From assembly GCA_018433085.1 (NCBI GenBank), contig JAHDRW010000035.1:1-50667 (forward strand): a DNA stretch of 50,667 nucleotides, given 5' to 3'. The notes under the pieces were generated by a model. The model did not search any database and was not told the DNA's origin. It saw only the letters and a list, made by a program, of their open reading frames with translations. Source of the stretch: Deltaproteobacteria bacterium (GTDB lineage Bacteria; Desulfobacterota; Desulfomonilia; UBA1062). Shown in pieces: positions 26,116-33,800 of the stretch (its first letter is position 1; every line of letters begins with the position of its first letter). A program made the position numbers and the translations under genes.

Positions 26116-26244
26116 ATGATAATGGGAATGGGTTGGGGAAATTTTGTGGCTTATATCATCGGGGCGGTAACCGTTGTCCTCGCTGTTGTTTACCCGTTTA
26201 TGGCCAGCGAAGGTGAATGGGTAGAGAAAATAAGCCAGGATTAA
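26116..26244 (+). CDS. Small symporter accessory membrane protein (42 aa)
   Basis: A 42-codon gene starts at ATG 26116 with an excellent ribosome binding site (TAAAGGAGGA) and ends 46 nt before the sodium:solute symporter. The product has one hydrophobic helix (NFVAYIIGAVTVVLAVVYPF) flanked by a glycine-rich N-terminus (MIMGMGWG) and a charged C-terminus (EGEWVEKISQD). Short single-helix proteins of this kind are known immediately upstream of some sodium:solute symporters and are annotated as symporter small accessory proteins. It is likely a regulatory or stabilising subunit of the neighbouring carrier (inference). Confidence 0.8.
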   Translation: MIMGMGWGNFVAYIIGAVTVVLAVVYPFMASEGEWVEKISQD

Positions 26245-26290
26245 GACCATACTCATAGACACGGCAAGAAAGGATCATCAGGAGCTGTTT

Positions 26291-27748
26291 ATGAACGAAA
26301 GTTATATCACCATAGCAATAGGGGTGTTTATCATATACATCCTCATCAATGTCGGGATCGGGGTCTGGTCGATGATGAAGGTCAAGAGCGCCGCAGGCTA
26401 CTATACCTCGGAGACGGGTATGGGACCGTGGGCTATTGCTCTGGCATTCGGCGCGACCTGCTACAGCGCGACCCTGATCATCGGGTACGGCGGAACGGCA
26501 TATAATGTCGGGGCCTCTTATATCTGGATCGCTGCCACCAACCTGTTTTTCATGACCTATCTGGTCTGGGTGGTCCTCGGCAAGAAGGTCCGGAATCTGG
26601 TGGCGCGTATCGGATCGTTCACCGTGACCGAGATGATCGTGGCACGCTATCAGGCACCCAGGCTCAGGCCGATTCTGGCAATCGTCATCCTCTTTGCCAT
26701 GATGGCCTACACCATCGCCGTGCTCACGGCAACAGCGCGGCTTTTCGAGGTGCTTTTCCATATACCGTTCTTCTGGTCACTCATCATCGTGGCGGTGGTG
26801 GTGGGATTCTACGTAACGACCGGAGGCATCGTCGCAACGGTGTACAATAATTTCCTCCAGGGGATCGTCATGTTCGTCGGTATGTTGTGGCTGGGAATAG
26901 CCGTTTTCGGCACGACGGGATTCTCCACCGGGTATGCGGAGCTCGCCGCCCAGTTCGGCGATCAGTTCGTGACATTGCCCGGGAATATCACTTGGTGGGG
27001 ACTCATATCGGTCTGTCTGATAACTTCGCTGCTCCCGTGGGGCATGCCGCAGATCGTGCACTACATGTTCCTTGCCCGTAAGCCGCAGGACGTCAACAGG
27101 GCAGTGCCCATCGTTACCATCTGGTCGGCCGTTATCCTGTTTTCGCTGTACTATGTGGGCCCGGTATCGCGCGTGATCCTCGGCGAAGGTGTGCACGTCG
27201 ACAAGGTCATACCCACCCTGATCAAGACCGTCATGACGCCGTTCGGAATCGGTGTGGTTCTGGCGGCGATCGCTGCCGCGTCCATGTCCACAATGGCGGC
27301 GACCGCACTGCAGGCATCCTTTGCCTTTGCGCGGGACCTCTATCAGAAGACCTTTTTCAAGGACACCAGTGACGAGAAGATTCTGAAGATATCCAAGATA
27401 ACGACCCTGGTGGTGATCATCATATCCATCATCATGGCATACATGGAGATGTCCAACATTGCGGCCATATTCAACATCGGCGCCGCGGTAAGCTGCGCAG
27501 TGTTCATACCGCTGCTCGTCGGCGGGGTGTTCCTGCGGGTTGGAACGAGCAAGGGCGCCGTTGCAACGGCCTGGGTAGGGTTTCTCGTAGTTCTGCTCTG
27601 GGCCCTGATCTTCGGGTTGAACGGACAGAAGGCCATGGGGATCCACCCCATCATCCCGGGTCTGATCTGTTCGCTCATCACCTACTTTGCAGTGAGCAAG
27701 AACACCGAGCCCCTGGACAAGAAATTTATTGACGAGATTATGGGATAA
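26291..27748 (+). CDS. Sodium:solute symporter family protein
   Basis: This 485-residue protein has about 13 hydrophobic segments typical of the SSS family (LeuT fold). Recognisable parts are the SAAGYYTSETGMGPW loop after helix 1, the YYVGPVSRVIL region and the AAIAAASMSTMAATALQASFAF motif in the sodium-site helix 8 region. It would import an organic solute with Na+. It is translationally close to the 42-residue accessory gene and sits in the catabolic island, so its substrate may be the amino compound or organic acid handled by the aminotransferase and AOR. The exact substrate cannot be read from sequence. Confidence 0.92.
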   Translation: MNESYITIAIGVFIIYILINVGIGVWSMMKVKSAAGYYTSETGMGPWAIALAFGATCYSATLIIGYGGTAYNVGASYIWIAATNLFFMTYLVWVVLGKKVRNLVARIGSFTVTEMIVARYQAPRLRPILAIVILFAMMAYTIAVLTATARLFEVLFHIPFFWSLIIVAVVVGFYVTTGGIVATVYNNFLQGIVMFVGMLWLGIAVFGTTGFSTGYAELAAQFGDQFVTLPGNITWWGLISVCLITSLLPWGMPQIVHYMFLARKPQDVNRAVPIVTIWSAVILFSLYYVGPVSRVILGEGVHVDKVIPTLIKTVMTPFGIGVVLAAIAAASMSTMAATALQASFAFARDLYQKTFFKDTSDEKILKISKITTLVVIIISIIMAYMEMSNIAAIFNIGAAVSCAVFIPLLVGGVFLRVGTSKGAVATAWVGFLVVLLWALIFGLNGQKAMGIHPIIPGLICSLITYFAVSKNTEPLDKKFIDEIMG

Positions 27749-27801
27749 ATAGTCAAAATACAAAGAAAAACAAAATACGATTCGAGCCAATTGCACCAAA
27801 A

Positions 27802-27840
27802 AGAGTCGTACCTGCCGGTAAGGCCGGCAGGTACGACTCT
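27802..27840. terminator. 17-bp perfect hairpin after the symporter gene
   Basis: AGAGTCGTACCTGCCGG (27802-27818) is the exact reverse complement of 27824-27840, with a 5-nt loop. On the minus strand it is followed by a T-run (from AAAA before 27802), so it would work best as a terminator for leftward transcripts, although it lies after a rightward gene. Confidence 0.6.
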
Positions 27841-27915
27841 GCATCATGCGTCAACATGTTATAACAGGAAACGGATTACGGTAAGTACCGGGAAAAACCG
27901 GATAGAGGACCTCAT

Positions 27916-28152
27916 ATGCATGTATCGGTGAAGCTCTACAGCATTCTGGTCAAATATATGCCCGAGAACGCTGCCAGCTATCCGATTCCGGAAGGCGCAA
28001 GTCTTTCTCATCTGATCAGGGCCCTGGACATTCCGGAGAAGATACACAAGGGGCTGGTGGTTTTCGTAAACGGACGGATCGTGAAGGACCTCGATACGAA
28101 TCTGGCCGACCGGGACGAAGTCAAGATGTTTATCGCGATCGGAGGAGGGTAG
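27916..28152 (+). CDS. MoaD/ThiS-like ubiquitin-fold sulfur carrier
   Basis: This 78-residue protein has the beta-grasp fold of MoaD/ThiS, with MHVSVKLYSILVKYMPENA, then VVFVNGRIVKDLDTNLADRD and a C-terminal IAIGGG that supplies the diglycine to be adenylated and thiocarboxylated. In this setting it most likely donates sulfur for the pyranopterin dithiolene of the tungsten cofactor of AOR, rather than for thiamine. The E1-like gene follows 6 nt after its stop, so the pair is one transcript and one pathway. Confidence 0.88.
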   Translation: MHVSVKLYSILVKYMPENAASYPIPEGASLSHLIRALDIPEKIHKGLVVFVNGRIVKDLDTNLADRDEVKMFIAIGGG

Positions 28153-28158
28153 GAGCAT

Positions 28159-29022
28159 ATGCCGCCGGACCTGGATGAAAGGATCCGTCGCCTGGCAAGA
28201 AAACCTGTATCTGTATGCCCCGATGCAGCCGGCCGTTCGGTCATATCGGTCAAGGACATTGCCCGGCTTTCCGCTGAGGTGGGGATGGCGGGAAAGGCCC
28301 TTGCGTTAAGGGCGCTTAAGATGGGCATCATTCCCGAGAGGTACGTCAGGAACATGGATACGCTTTCTCCTGCGGATCAGGTGCGCCTTCTGAAGTCCCA
28401 CGCGGCAGTCATCGGCCTCGGCGGTCTCGGAGGTACGGTAACCGAGATACTGGCACGGGCCGGCGTAGGTACCCTGACCCTGGTCGATCACGATAGTTTC
28501 GAGGATCACAACCTCAACCGCCAGATTATGAGTTCGGAGGCGAACCTGGGAGAATCGAAGGCGGATGTCGCGATGAAACGCGTACAGGAGATCGATCACT
28601 TCCTGGACGTGCACGTTCATGGCGGGTATCTCTCCGAAGAAAACGCGCATGTTCTTGTCCAGGGAGCCGATGTCATCGTGGATTGCCTCGACTCCATTCC
28701 CGCGAGGTTCGTCCTGCAGCGGATCGCTGGGGAAACGGACCGTCCGTTCGTGAGCGCTGCGGTGGCGGGTATGTCCGCGCACGTCATGACGATATTCCCG
28801 GGCGATCCCGGACTGGAAGTCCTTTACGGCAATCCTCTCGACGCACCCGAAAAGGGAATCGAGACCGTGATCGGGACATTGCCGCAGACAGCGATCATGA
28901 CAGCCGGCATCGAGGGCTCCGAGGTCATCAAGGTTCTGTTGAACAAGGGTAGACCGATCAGGGGGGGCATCCTGATGATCGATCTGCAGGAAAACAGCTT
29001 CGAGCTCATGACGCTTGATTGA
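28159..29022 (+). CDS. ThiF/MoeB/HesA-family E1-like adenylyltransferase
   Basis: This 287-residue protein has an N-terminal helical extension (about 60 residues, ending GIIPERYVRNMDTLS) and an E1-like adenylation domain. The ATP-binding motif is VIGLGGLGG, the adenylation residues lie in DHDSFEDHNLNRQIM and GESKADVA, and DCLDSIPARF follows. It would activate the C-terminal glycine of the neighbouring MoaD-like protein. Only two cysteines are present (residues 20 and about 177), so the two CxxC pairs that bind zinc in MoeB/ThiF are missing. AOR-linked E1 proteins with this N-terminal extension are known. Confidence 0.9.
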   Translation: MPPDLDERIRRLARKPVSVCPDAAGRSVISVKDIARLSAEVGMAGKALALRALKMGIIPERYVRNMDTLSPADQVRLLKSHAAVIGLGGLGGTVTEILARAGVGTLTLVDHDSFEDHNLNRQIMSSEANLGESKADVAMKRVQEIDHFLDVHVHGGYLSEENAHVLVQGADVIVDCLDSIPARFVLQRIAGETDRPFVSAAVAGMSAHVMTIFPGDPGLEVLYGNPLDAPEKGIETVIGTLPQTAIMTAGIEGSEVIKVLLNKGRPIRGGILMIDLQENSFELMTLD

Positions 29023-29232
29023 TAGGGTCCGCGGGAACCGGGAACCGATCAGCACATTCGTTCGATCAAACCGGTCTGCATTGTCAAAAGGGCTGCGCGC
29101 ATGAAAACCAGAGACCCGTCGTGACCGCTGTACCGCGCTGGATGGGCGGGAACGAGAGAACCCGTTAAGGTTCCGGGCGATGAATTCCGATAATCCTCAC
29201 ATAAAGAATGATCATGTGCAAGGGGAGGGTTC

Positions 29233-30780
29233 ATGACCGAAAAGAGGCGGATGGGCGAGATTCTGGTGGAGCTCGGCCTGATCGATGAACACAGGCTCAG
29301 GCATGCATTGGATATTGCCAAGAAAAAGAAAAGAAAGCTCGGCGAAACACTCATCCGCCTGGCCTATCTCAGCGAGGACCAGGTTCTGGGAATATTGAAG
29401 AACCTTACCGGTGTGCCCGCCATCGACATGAAGGATGGCGTGATCGGGAAACAGGCCCAGACCGTGCTGCCGCCCGACAGGATGAGAGAGCTGAAGGTCG
29501 TACCCATCGATATAAAGGATAAGATGGCGGTTGTGGCCTTTGCCGATCCCCTGAACTATGTGGCGGTCGAAAACGTCAAATTTCTTCTGAACCGGGACGT
29601 GACACCCGTTCTCGCATCCGAGGCACAGGTCGAGGATATTCAGGAACAGCTGGAGCGTAATGGGCACGGAAAGAAGCCCCTCGTGCTCTCGGAGGTAAGA
29701 AGGAGCATATCCGGCATAACCATCCAGGAGATGCGGCCTTCCAACATCCTGAAGATTCTGGACGACCCGGAGAGCACTGATCTTCACATCTCTCTGGGAG
29801 CTGCACCCGCAGTCCGGAGCGGTGGGGTGTTCACGCGATGCCGCATGCCCATCATCACGCCGGGTATCATGCAGGAGTTCCTCAGAGAGGTCCTGACCGA
29901 GGATGAAAGGCGGGAACTGGAAGAGAAAAAAGAGATAGAGTTCACCTACCTCAAGCCTGGTATCGGGAGATACCGCATGAACATGTATTATCAGAAGGGC
30001 GGGGAGGTCACGGTCGCTGCAAAGAAGCTGGTGGAGGACATCCCTTCTCTCGCTTCACTGGGTCTGCCGGATTCCCTTACCTCGCAGCTCGACCGCAAGG
30101 GGCTGCTCGTGGTGAGCTCGGCGAGAGGACAGGGAAAGGATACGACCATTGCGGCCCTGGTGGACCATATCAATTCGACGAGGTGCTGCAACATCATCAC
30201 CTTCGAAGATCCCATCGAGTATGTTCACCATCACAAGTCATCAAACGTCAACCAGCGCGAGCTGGGCAAGGACACCGGGCGGAATTTCGACGAAATCTTC
30301 GACCGCGTCAACAACCACGATCCGGATGTGCTCGTGATCTCCAGCATCAAGGATACCTTCATGGTCGAGACCGCGGTGCTCGCCGCACAGAAGGGGATAC
30401 TGGTGATCGTGGGGCTCAACGCAATCGATGTGTTCAGCGCTATCGAACAGCTCATCTCCACGCTTTCGGACGATTACATGAAGGCGCTTTTTTCCCGCTC
30501 GCTGCTTGCCGCGTTCGCCCAGCGACTTGTCTGGTCGAAGAGCTCGAAGAAAAGGGTGCTCATCTGGGAGCATCTCCTGGGAACCCCCCGGATCCAGAAA
30601 TACATCCGCGATGACAAGATATACTATATCAAGGGACAGGCGACATCGCTCAAGGGCGAGTATTTCCCCGTCGAAGAGAGCCTGGCCCGGGCGGTCAAGA
30701 GCGGGTTGCTCAGCGGAGAGACGATACTGACGGAGCCGTGGATAAATCAGGATGTTCTGAGGATCTATCTCGACAGGTAA
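29233..30780 (+). CDS. Degenerate type II secretion/type IV pilus ATPase-like protein with MshEN domain
   Basis: This 515-residue protein starts with an MshEN/T2SSE_N-type domain of two helical repeats (RMGEILVELGLIDEHRLRHAL and KLGETLIRLAYLSEDQ), known in related proteins as a c-di-GMP binding module. A GspE/PilT-like core follows but all catalytic motifs are altered. The Walker A region reads ARGQGKDTT (Asp where Ser/Thr should be), the Walker B region reads DVLVISSIKD (no Glu) and the His-box region reads VGLNAID. The C-terminal tetracysteine region is absent. It is therefore probably a non-hydrolysing signalling or adaptor protein. GGGGAGGG precedes the start. It is not close to any pilus gene. 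Confidence 0.8.
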   Translation: MTEKRRMGEILVELGLIDEHRLRHALDIAKKKKRKLGETLIRLAYLSEDQVLGILKNLTGVPAIDMKDGVIGKQAQTVLPPDRMRELKVVPIDIKDKMAVVAFADPLNYVAVENVKFLLNRDVTPVLASEAQVEDIQEQLERNGHGKKPLVLSEVRRSISGITIQEMRPSNILKILDDPESTDLHISLGAAPAVRSGGVFTRCRMPIITPGIMQEFLREVLTEDERRELEEKKEIEFTYLKPGIGRYRMNMYYQKGGEVTVAAKKLVEDIPSLASLGLPDSLTSQLDRKGLLVVSSARGQGKDTTIAALVDHINSTRCCNIITFEDPIEYVHHHKSSNVNQRELGKDTGRNFDEIFDRVNNHDPDVLVISSIKDTFMVETAVLAAQKGILVIVGLNAIDVFSAIEQLISTLSDDYMKALFSRSLLAAFAQRLVWSKSSKKRVLIWEHLLGTPRIQKYIRDDKIYYIKGQATSLKGEYFPVEESLARAVKSGLLSGETILTEPWINQDVLRIYLDR

Positions 30781-30839
30781 TAACATCGAGATTCCGGGCG
30801 ACTAATCAGAAACGAGCCCTCATTCAGTGCAAATTTCGC

Positions 30840-30868
30840 TTGCATCATATAGTCCGATAGTGTATTTA
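30840..30868 (+). promoter_or_regulatory. Probable promoter of the c-subunit gene
   Basis: TTGCAT (30840-30845), a 17-nt spacer and TATTTA (30863-30868) lie 60 nt before the atpE start, in a locally AT-rich stretch. This would make atpE transcription independent of the upstream gene. Confidence 0.5.
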
Positions 30869-30928
30869 ATGAACCGTGATTCAGAATAATTCTCTGAATT
30901 CACAAATAATAATCTCGAGGAGTGTGCG

Positions 30929-31291
30929 ATGAGCAGATCTAAGACCTTTGTTTCCGTTGCTTTTATGTTATTCGCAGTTTCCAGCGTTGCTTTTGCCACT
31001 GATGGTGTGGCGGCAGGATACGTAGACTGGTCCAAGATAATCTTTGTGGCGGCTTCGCTGCTGGCGGCAGGTCTCTGTATGGGTCTTGGCGCGATCGGAG
31101 CCGGCGCTGGCATGGGTAACGCGACGTCCGGAGCAACAGAAGCGGTTGGCCGCAATCCCAACGCTCAGGGAAAGATTATGCTCACCCTCATGGTCGGTCT
31201 GGCAATGACCGAATCCATTGCAATCTATGCGCTCGTTGTTACCCTGATCATCCTCTACGCAAACCCCTTCAAGGCTATCATTCTGGGTTAG
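30929..31291 (+). CDS. atpE: F-type ATP synthase subunit c
   Basis: This 120-residue protein has a cleavable-looking N-terminal hydrophobic segment ending in AFATDG, then the two-helix hairpin of subunit c with the polar loop VGRNPNAQGK. The ion-binding carboxylate is E95 in GLAMTESIAIYALV. Of the sodium-site residues known from Ilyobacter (Q32, V63, S66, T67, Y70), only the equivalents of Ser and Tyr remain, while Q and T are Met and Ile, so proton coupling is more likely than sodium. It is full length. No atpB or other ATP synthase gene lies next to it, which is unusual though partial splitting of the F0 genes occurs in related bacteria. Confidence 0.93.
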   Translation: MSRSKTFVSVAFMLFAVSSVAFATDGVAAGYVDWSKIIFVAASLLAAGLCMGLGAIGAGAGMGNATSGATEAVGRNPNAQGKIMLTLMVGLAMTESIAIYALVVTLIILYANPFKAIILG

Positions 31292-31341
31292 GGAAAGCAG
31301 AATCGATGATTTCCAAGCAACCGGCAGCCGGCAGACCCCCA

Positions 31342-31357
31342 CTCCTTGTAGAAGGAG
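31342..31357 (+). promoter_or_regulatory. Small hairpin between atpE and the Cache gene
   Basis: CTCCTT and AAGGAG form a 6-bp stem with a GTAG loop, enclosed by a possible CCCCAC/GTGGGG pairing. It lies in the leader of the Cache-protein gene. Its role is not known. Confidence 0.25.
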
Positions 31358-31486
31358 ATGGATTTGTGTGGGGAATTCGGGTGGCGGCGTCCGGGGAGGC
31401 GGGTTCAATTCTTCCCGGGTCCAAGACGACCACAACGGGTTGCCGGTTCACAAGCGGGTTGTTTTCAGACGTTGTAGGAGATTGAT

Positions 31487-32764
31487 ATGGATCAGGAAGC
31501 CAAGTCCAGTTTTAGTTTTGCCAGTATCGCCGTAAGCTTCTTCATCCTCATCGTGCTTCCCCTCACCATCACGGGTGTCATCATCAGTAAGGGGGTCGTC
31601 AAGGTGGGGGAAGAGGCAACGCAGGCAAACTTGCGCATACTCGATGATAGTCAGAAGCTGACGATAGGTGCGCGGGCACAGACTGTGGCTGATGCCGTGG
31701 CACAGTTTCTCTCCGATGTGGAGAAGGATGTCCGGATAGCTTCGATTCTTCCCCGTGATGCCGGCTCGTATGCCACTTTTCTCAAGTCCAACACCCGGGG
31801 GGTCATTGAGTCTTCTCAGGCTGGGACCGTGAGGATTCCCGTACCCGTGTACCATGAGATCGCCTTCCTGAACAGAGAGGGGAATACGGTTCTCAGGGTC
31901 ACTTCGGACGGCAATGCCGTTACCGGGGACGGATCGTATGCGCTGGAGGAATTTTTTGTACGGGCAAAAGGACTCGCGCCCGGGGAGTTCTACATGGGTC
32001 CGGTGGTGGGGACCGATGTGAGCAGGGAGGAGACCGCGGCCGGAAAAGAGTTTGAGGGTATTATCCGTCTGGCGTCTCCCGTGTTCGATTCAACCGGTTT
32101 TGCCGGTGTCATTGAGCTGGCGCTCAATGTCGTGCACCTCGCCGAGTTCACGGATCATATCGTGCCGACAGAGCCCGGCATGGTCTTTGCCGATGTGCAG
32201 GCGGAAGACCTGAACTATGCCTTCATGGTATATCGCAACGGCCTCATCATATCCCATCCTGCGGATTACGTGATCTGGGGGTACGATGAAGACAATGAGC
32301 CTGCACCGGTATGGGACGAGACGAATTACGCACAGCTATCACAGACCGGCGAAGGCGGGATAAATGTCCTGAATATGGGGTTCCTCGACGAGAACCTTCC
32401 CAAGATCCACGCGCTTGCCTCCGAGGGCAGGTCTGGGTCGCTCACCTATAACCTGGACAATACCCGGATCTTCGCGGCGTACGCGCCCGTTCCCTACTAC
32501 GGCAACGGTTTCTCCAAGCCGCAGGGTTTCGGCTGGGTGGGGATGATCGTCGATATCGACAAGTATCACAACCTGAGCCAGGAAAGGGTCGAGGAAATCC
32601 GTGCCAAGGTCGAAAGATGGCAGAAGTCGAGCATTGTGGTCGTCTTCGTGTCGCTCATTCTCCTCTTCATCATCGCGCTCATCCTTGCGCGCGGGCTCTA
32701 CCGCTCCATTCAGAGGGCCGCGGAAGACACGGATTCGATGCCGGGGCATGACGACGAAGACTAG
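31487..32764 (+). CDS. Cache-domain membrane receptor without an output domain
   Basis: This 425-residue protein has a first transmembrane helix (SIAVSFFILIVLPLTITGVI), a large periplasmic region of about 340 residues with the layout of a double Cache sensor domain (including IVDIDKYHNL near its end), and a second helix (IVVVFVSLILLFIIALILA). After it come only about 30 mostly acidic residues ending in GHDDED. There is no HAMP, kinase, GGDEF or chemoreceptor part. It may hand its signal to a separate partner through the membrane. The upstream neighbour is the lone atpE gene. Confidence 0.82.
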   Translation: MDQEAKSSFSFASIAVSFFILIVLPLTITGVIISKGVVKVGEEATQANLRILDDSQKLTIGARAQTVADAVAQFLSDVEKDVRIASILPRDAGSYATFLKSNTRGVIESSQAGTVRIPVPVYHEIAFLNREGNTVLRVTSDGNAVTGDGSYALEEFFVRAKGLAPGEFYMGPVVGTDVSREETAAGKEFEGIIRLASPVFDSTGFAGVIELALNVVHLAEFTDHIVPTEPGMVFADVQAEDLNYAFMVYRNGLIISHPADYVIWGYDEDNEPAPVWDETNYAQLSQTGEGGINVLNMGFLDENLPKIHALASEGRSGSLTYNLDNTRIFAAYAPVPYYGNGFSKPQGFGWVGMIVDIDKYHNLSQERVEEIRAKVERWQKSSIVVVFVSLILLFIIALILARGLYRSIQRAAEDTDSMPGHDDED

Positions 32765-32799
32765 GCAATAATTTTATCCTTACCATGGCAGTGCCCCAT

Positions 32800-32833
32800 G
32801 GGTGGCGGCTTCCGGCAGGAGCTGCCACCCTTA
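32800..32833 (+). terminator. Hairpin terminator of the Cache gene
   Basis: GGGTGGCGGC (32800-32809) pairs with GCTGCCACCC (32821-32830) with one mismatch, followed by TTATCTT. Confidence 0.6.
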
Positions 32834-33162
32834 TCTTCATGAGCACTCCTTAAACAGTGGCATAGGCCTTTCAGGGCAAGCCCTGGCCCCAGCAAAAGCG
32901 GCGGAGAATGTGCCCCTTCCTTCAAGGTCCTCCGTAGCGGACGAAGAAGGAAAATTCAAGACCTGCTCCAGGAAAAGCCTGCACGTCGGTGGTTCACGTA
33001 TGGGACCATTTTCATGGAGACTTTCCGGCAGGATGTTCATGCCGGCTCTATTTCCTGTTGAAAAAACAACACTTAACGCACTTCCCACAATGAGCGCTCA
33101 TTCATGAATGATATAATATGAAATAATTACAATAAGTTATAAAACCGAATTGAAAGAAGTTA

Positions 33163-33193
33163 TTGACATATACATGGCTTTCTGGTTTATAAC
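33163..33193 (+). promoter_or_regulatory. Probable promoter of the rnf-nfn operon
   Basis: A consensus TTGACA (33163-33168) precedes TATAAC (33188-33193) by 19 nt, in AT-rich DNA 31 nt before the rnfA start. The spacing is longer than ideal, or an alternative -10 TTTATA at 33186 gives 17 nt. CAGGAGGCAG is the ribosome binding site. Confidence 0.5.
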
Positions 33194-33223
33194 TTCAGGC
33201 TCGAATCGCACAGGAGGCAGCAC

Positions 33224-33799
33224 ATGTACTACATATTATTAATCGTAGGTGCGGCTCTGGTGAACAATTTCGTTCTGGCGCGCTTCCTTGGCATATGCCC
33301 GTTCATGGGGGTATCCAAGAGCATCGACACAGCGGTCGGAATGAGCATGGCGGTGATCTTCGTCATGACCCTCGCCACTTTCGTCACCTGGCTGATCAAC
33401 TTTTACCTGCTCATTCCCTTTGAGTTGCAGTATCTGCAGACGATCGCCTTCATTCTGGTGATCGCGTCGCTGGTCCAACTCGTGGAAATGATCATCCAGC
33501 GGGTCAGCCCCCCTTTGTATCAGGCACTGGGGATCTTTCTTCCCCTGATCACGACGAACTGCGCCGTGCTGGGTGTGGCCATCCTCAATATACAGCTGGG
33601 GCACAGCCTGCTCGATGCGTGTATCTTCGCGGTGGGTGCAGCGCTGGGCTTCGGTCTGGCCCTGGTGATATTCGCCGGCATGCGCGAGGACTTCGAACTC
33701 AACAACATTCCCGAGGCCTTTCGTGGGACCCCTATCGCACTCGTCACGGCCGGTATACTCTCCCTCGCGTTCATGGGATTCTCAGGATTGGTGAAATAA
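33224..33799 (+). CDS. rnfA: Rnf electron transport complex subunit RnfA
   Basis: This 191-residue protein is an integral membrane subunit with six hydrophobic segments and typical RnfA blocks [18 protein letters not shown] and [20 protein letters not shown], the latter supplying a cysteine that helps bind the intramembrane iron site shared with RnfE. The Rnf complex links ferredoxin oxidation to NAD reduction and moves ions across the membrane. It is the first gene of an rnfABCDGE series, the order typical of proteobacteria, and abuts rnfB (1-nt gap). Confidence 0.95.
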   Translation: MYYILLIVGAALVNNFVLARFLGICPFMGVSKSIDTAVGMSMAVIFVMTLATFVTWLINFYLLIPFELQYLQTIAFILVIASLVQLVEMIIQRVSPPLYQALGIFLPLITTNCAVLGVAILNIQLGHSLLDACIFAVGAALGFGLALVIFAGMREDFELNNIPEAFRGTPIALVTAGILSLAFMGFSGLVK

Positions 33800-33800
33800 G

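Larger units (their letters stand above)
32765..33223. other. Intergenic region with terminator and the rnf promoter
   Basis: 460 nt without a supported gene. The 5' end has a terminator (32800-32833) and the 3' end is AT-rich with a good promoter (33163-33193) reading into rnfA. A 101-residue frame across the middle has no ribosome binding site or domain. Confidence 0.55.
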
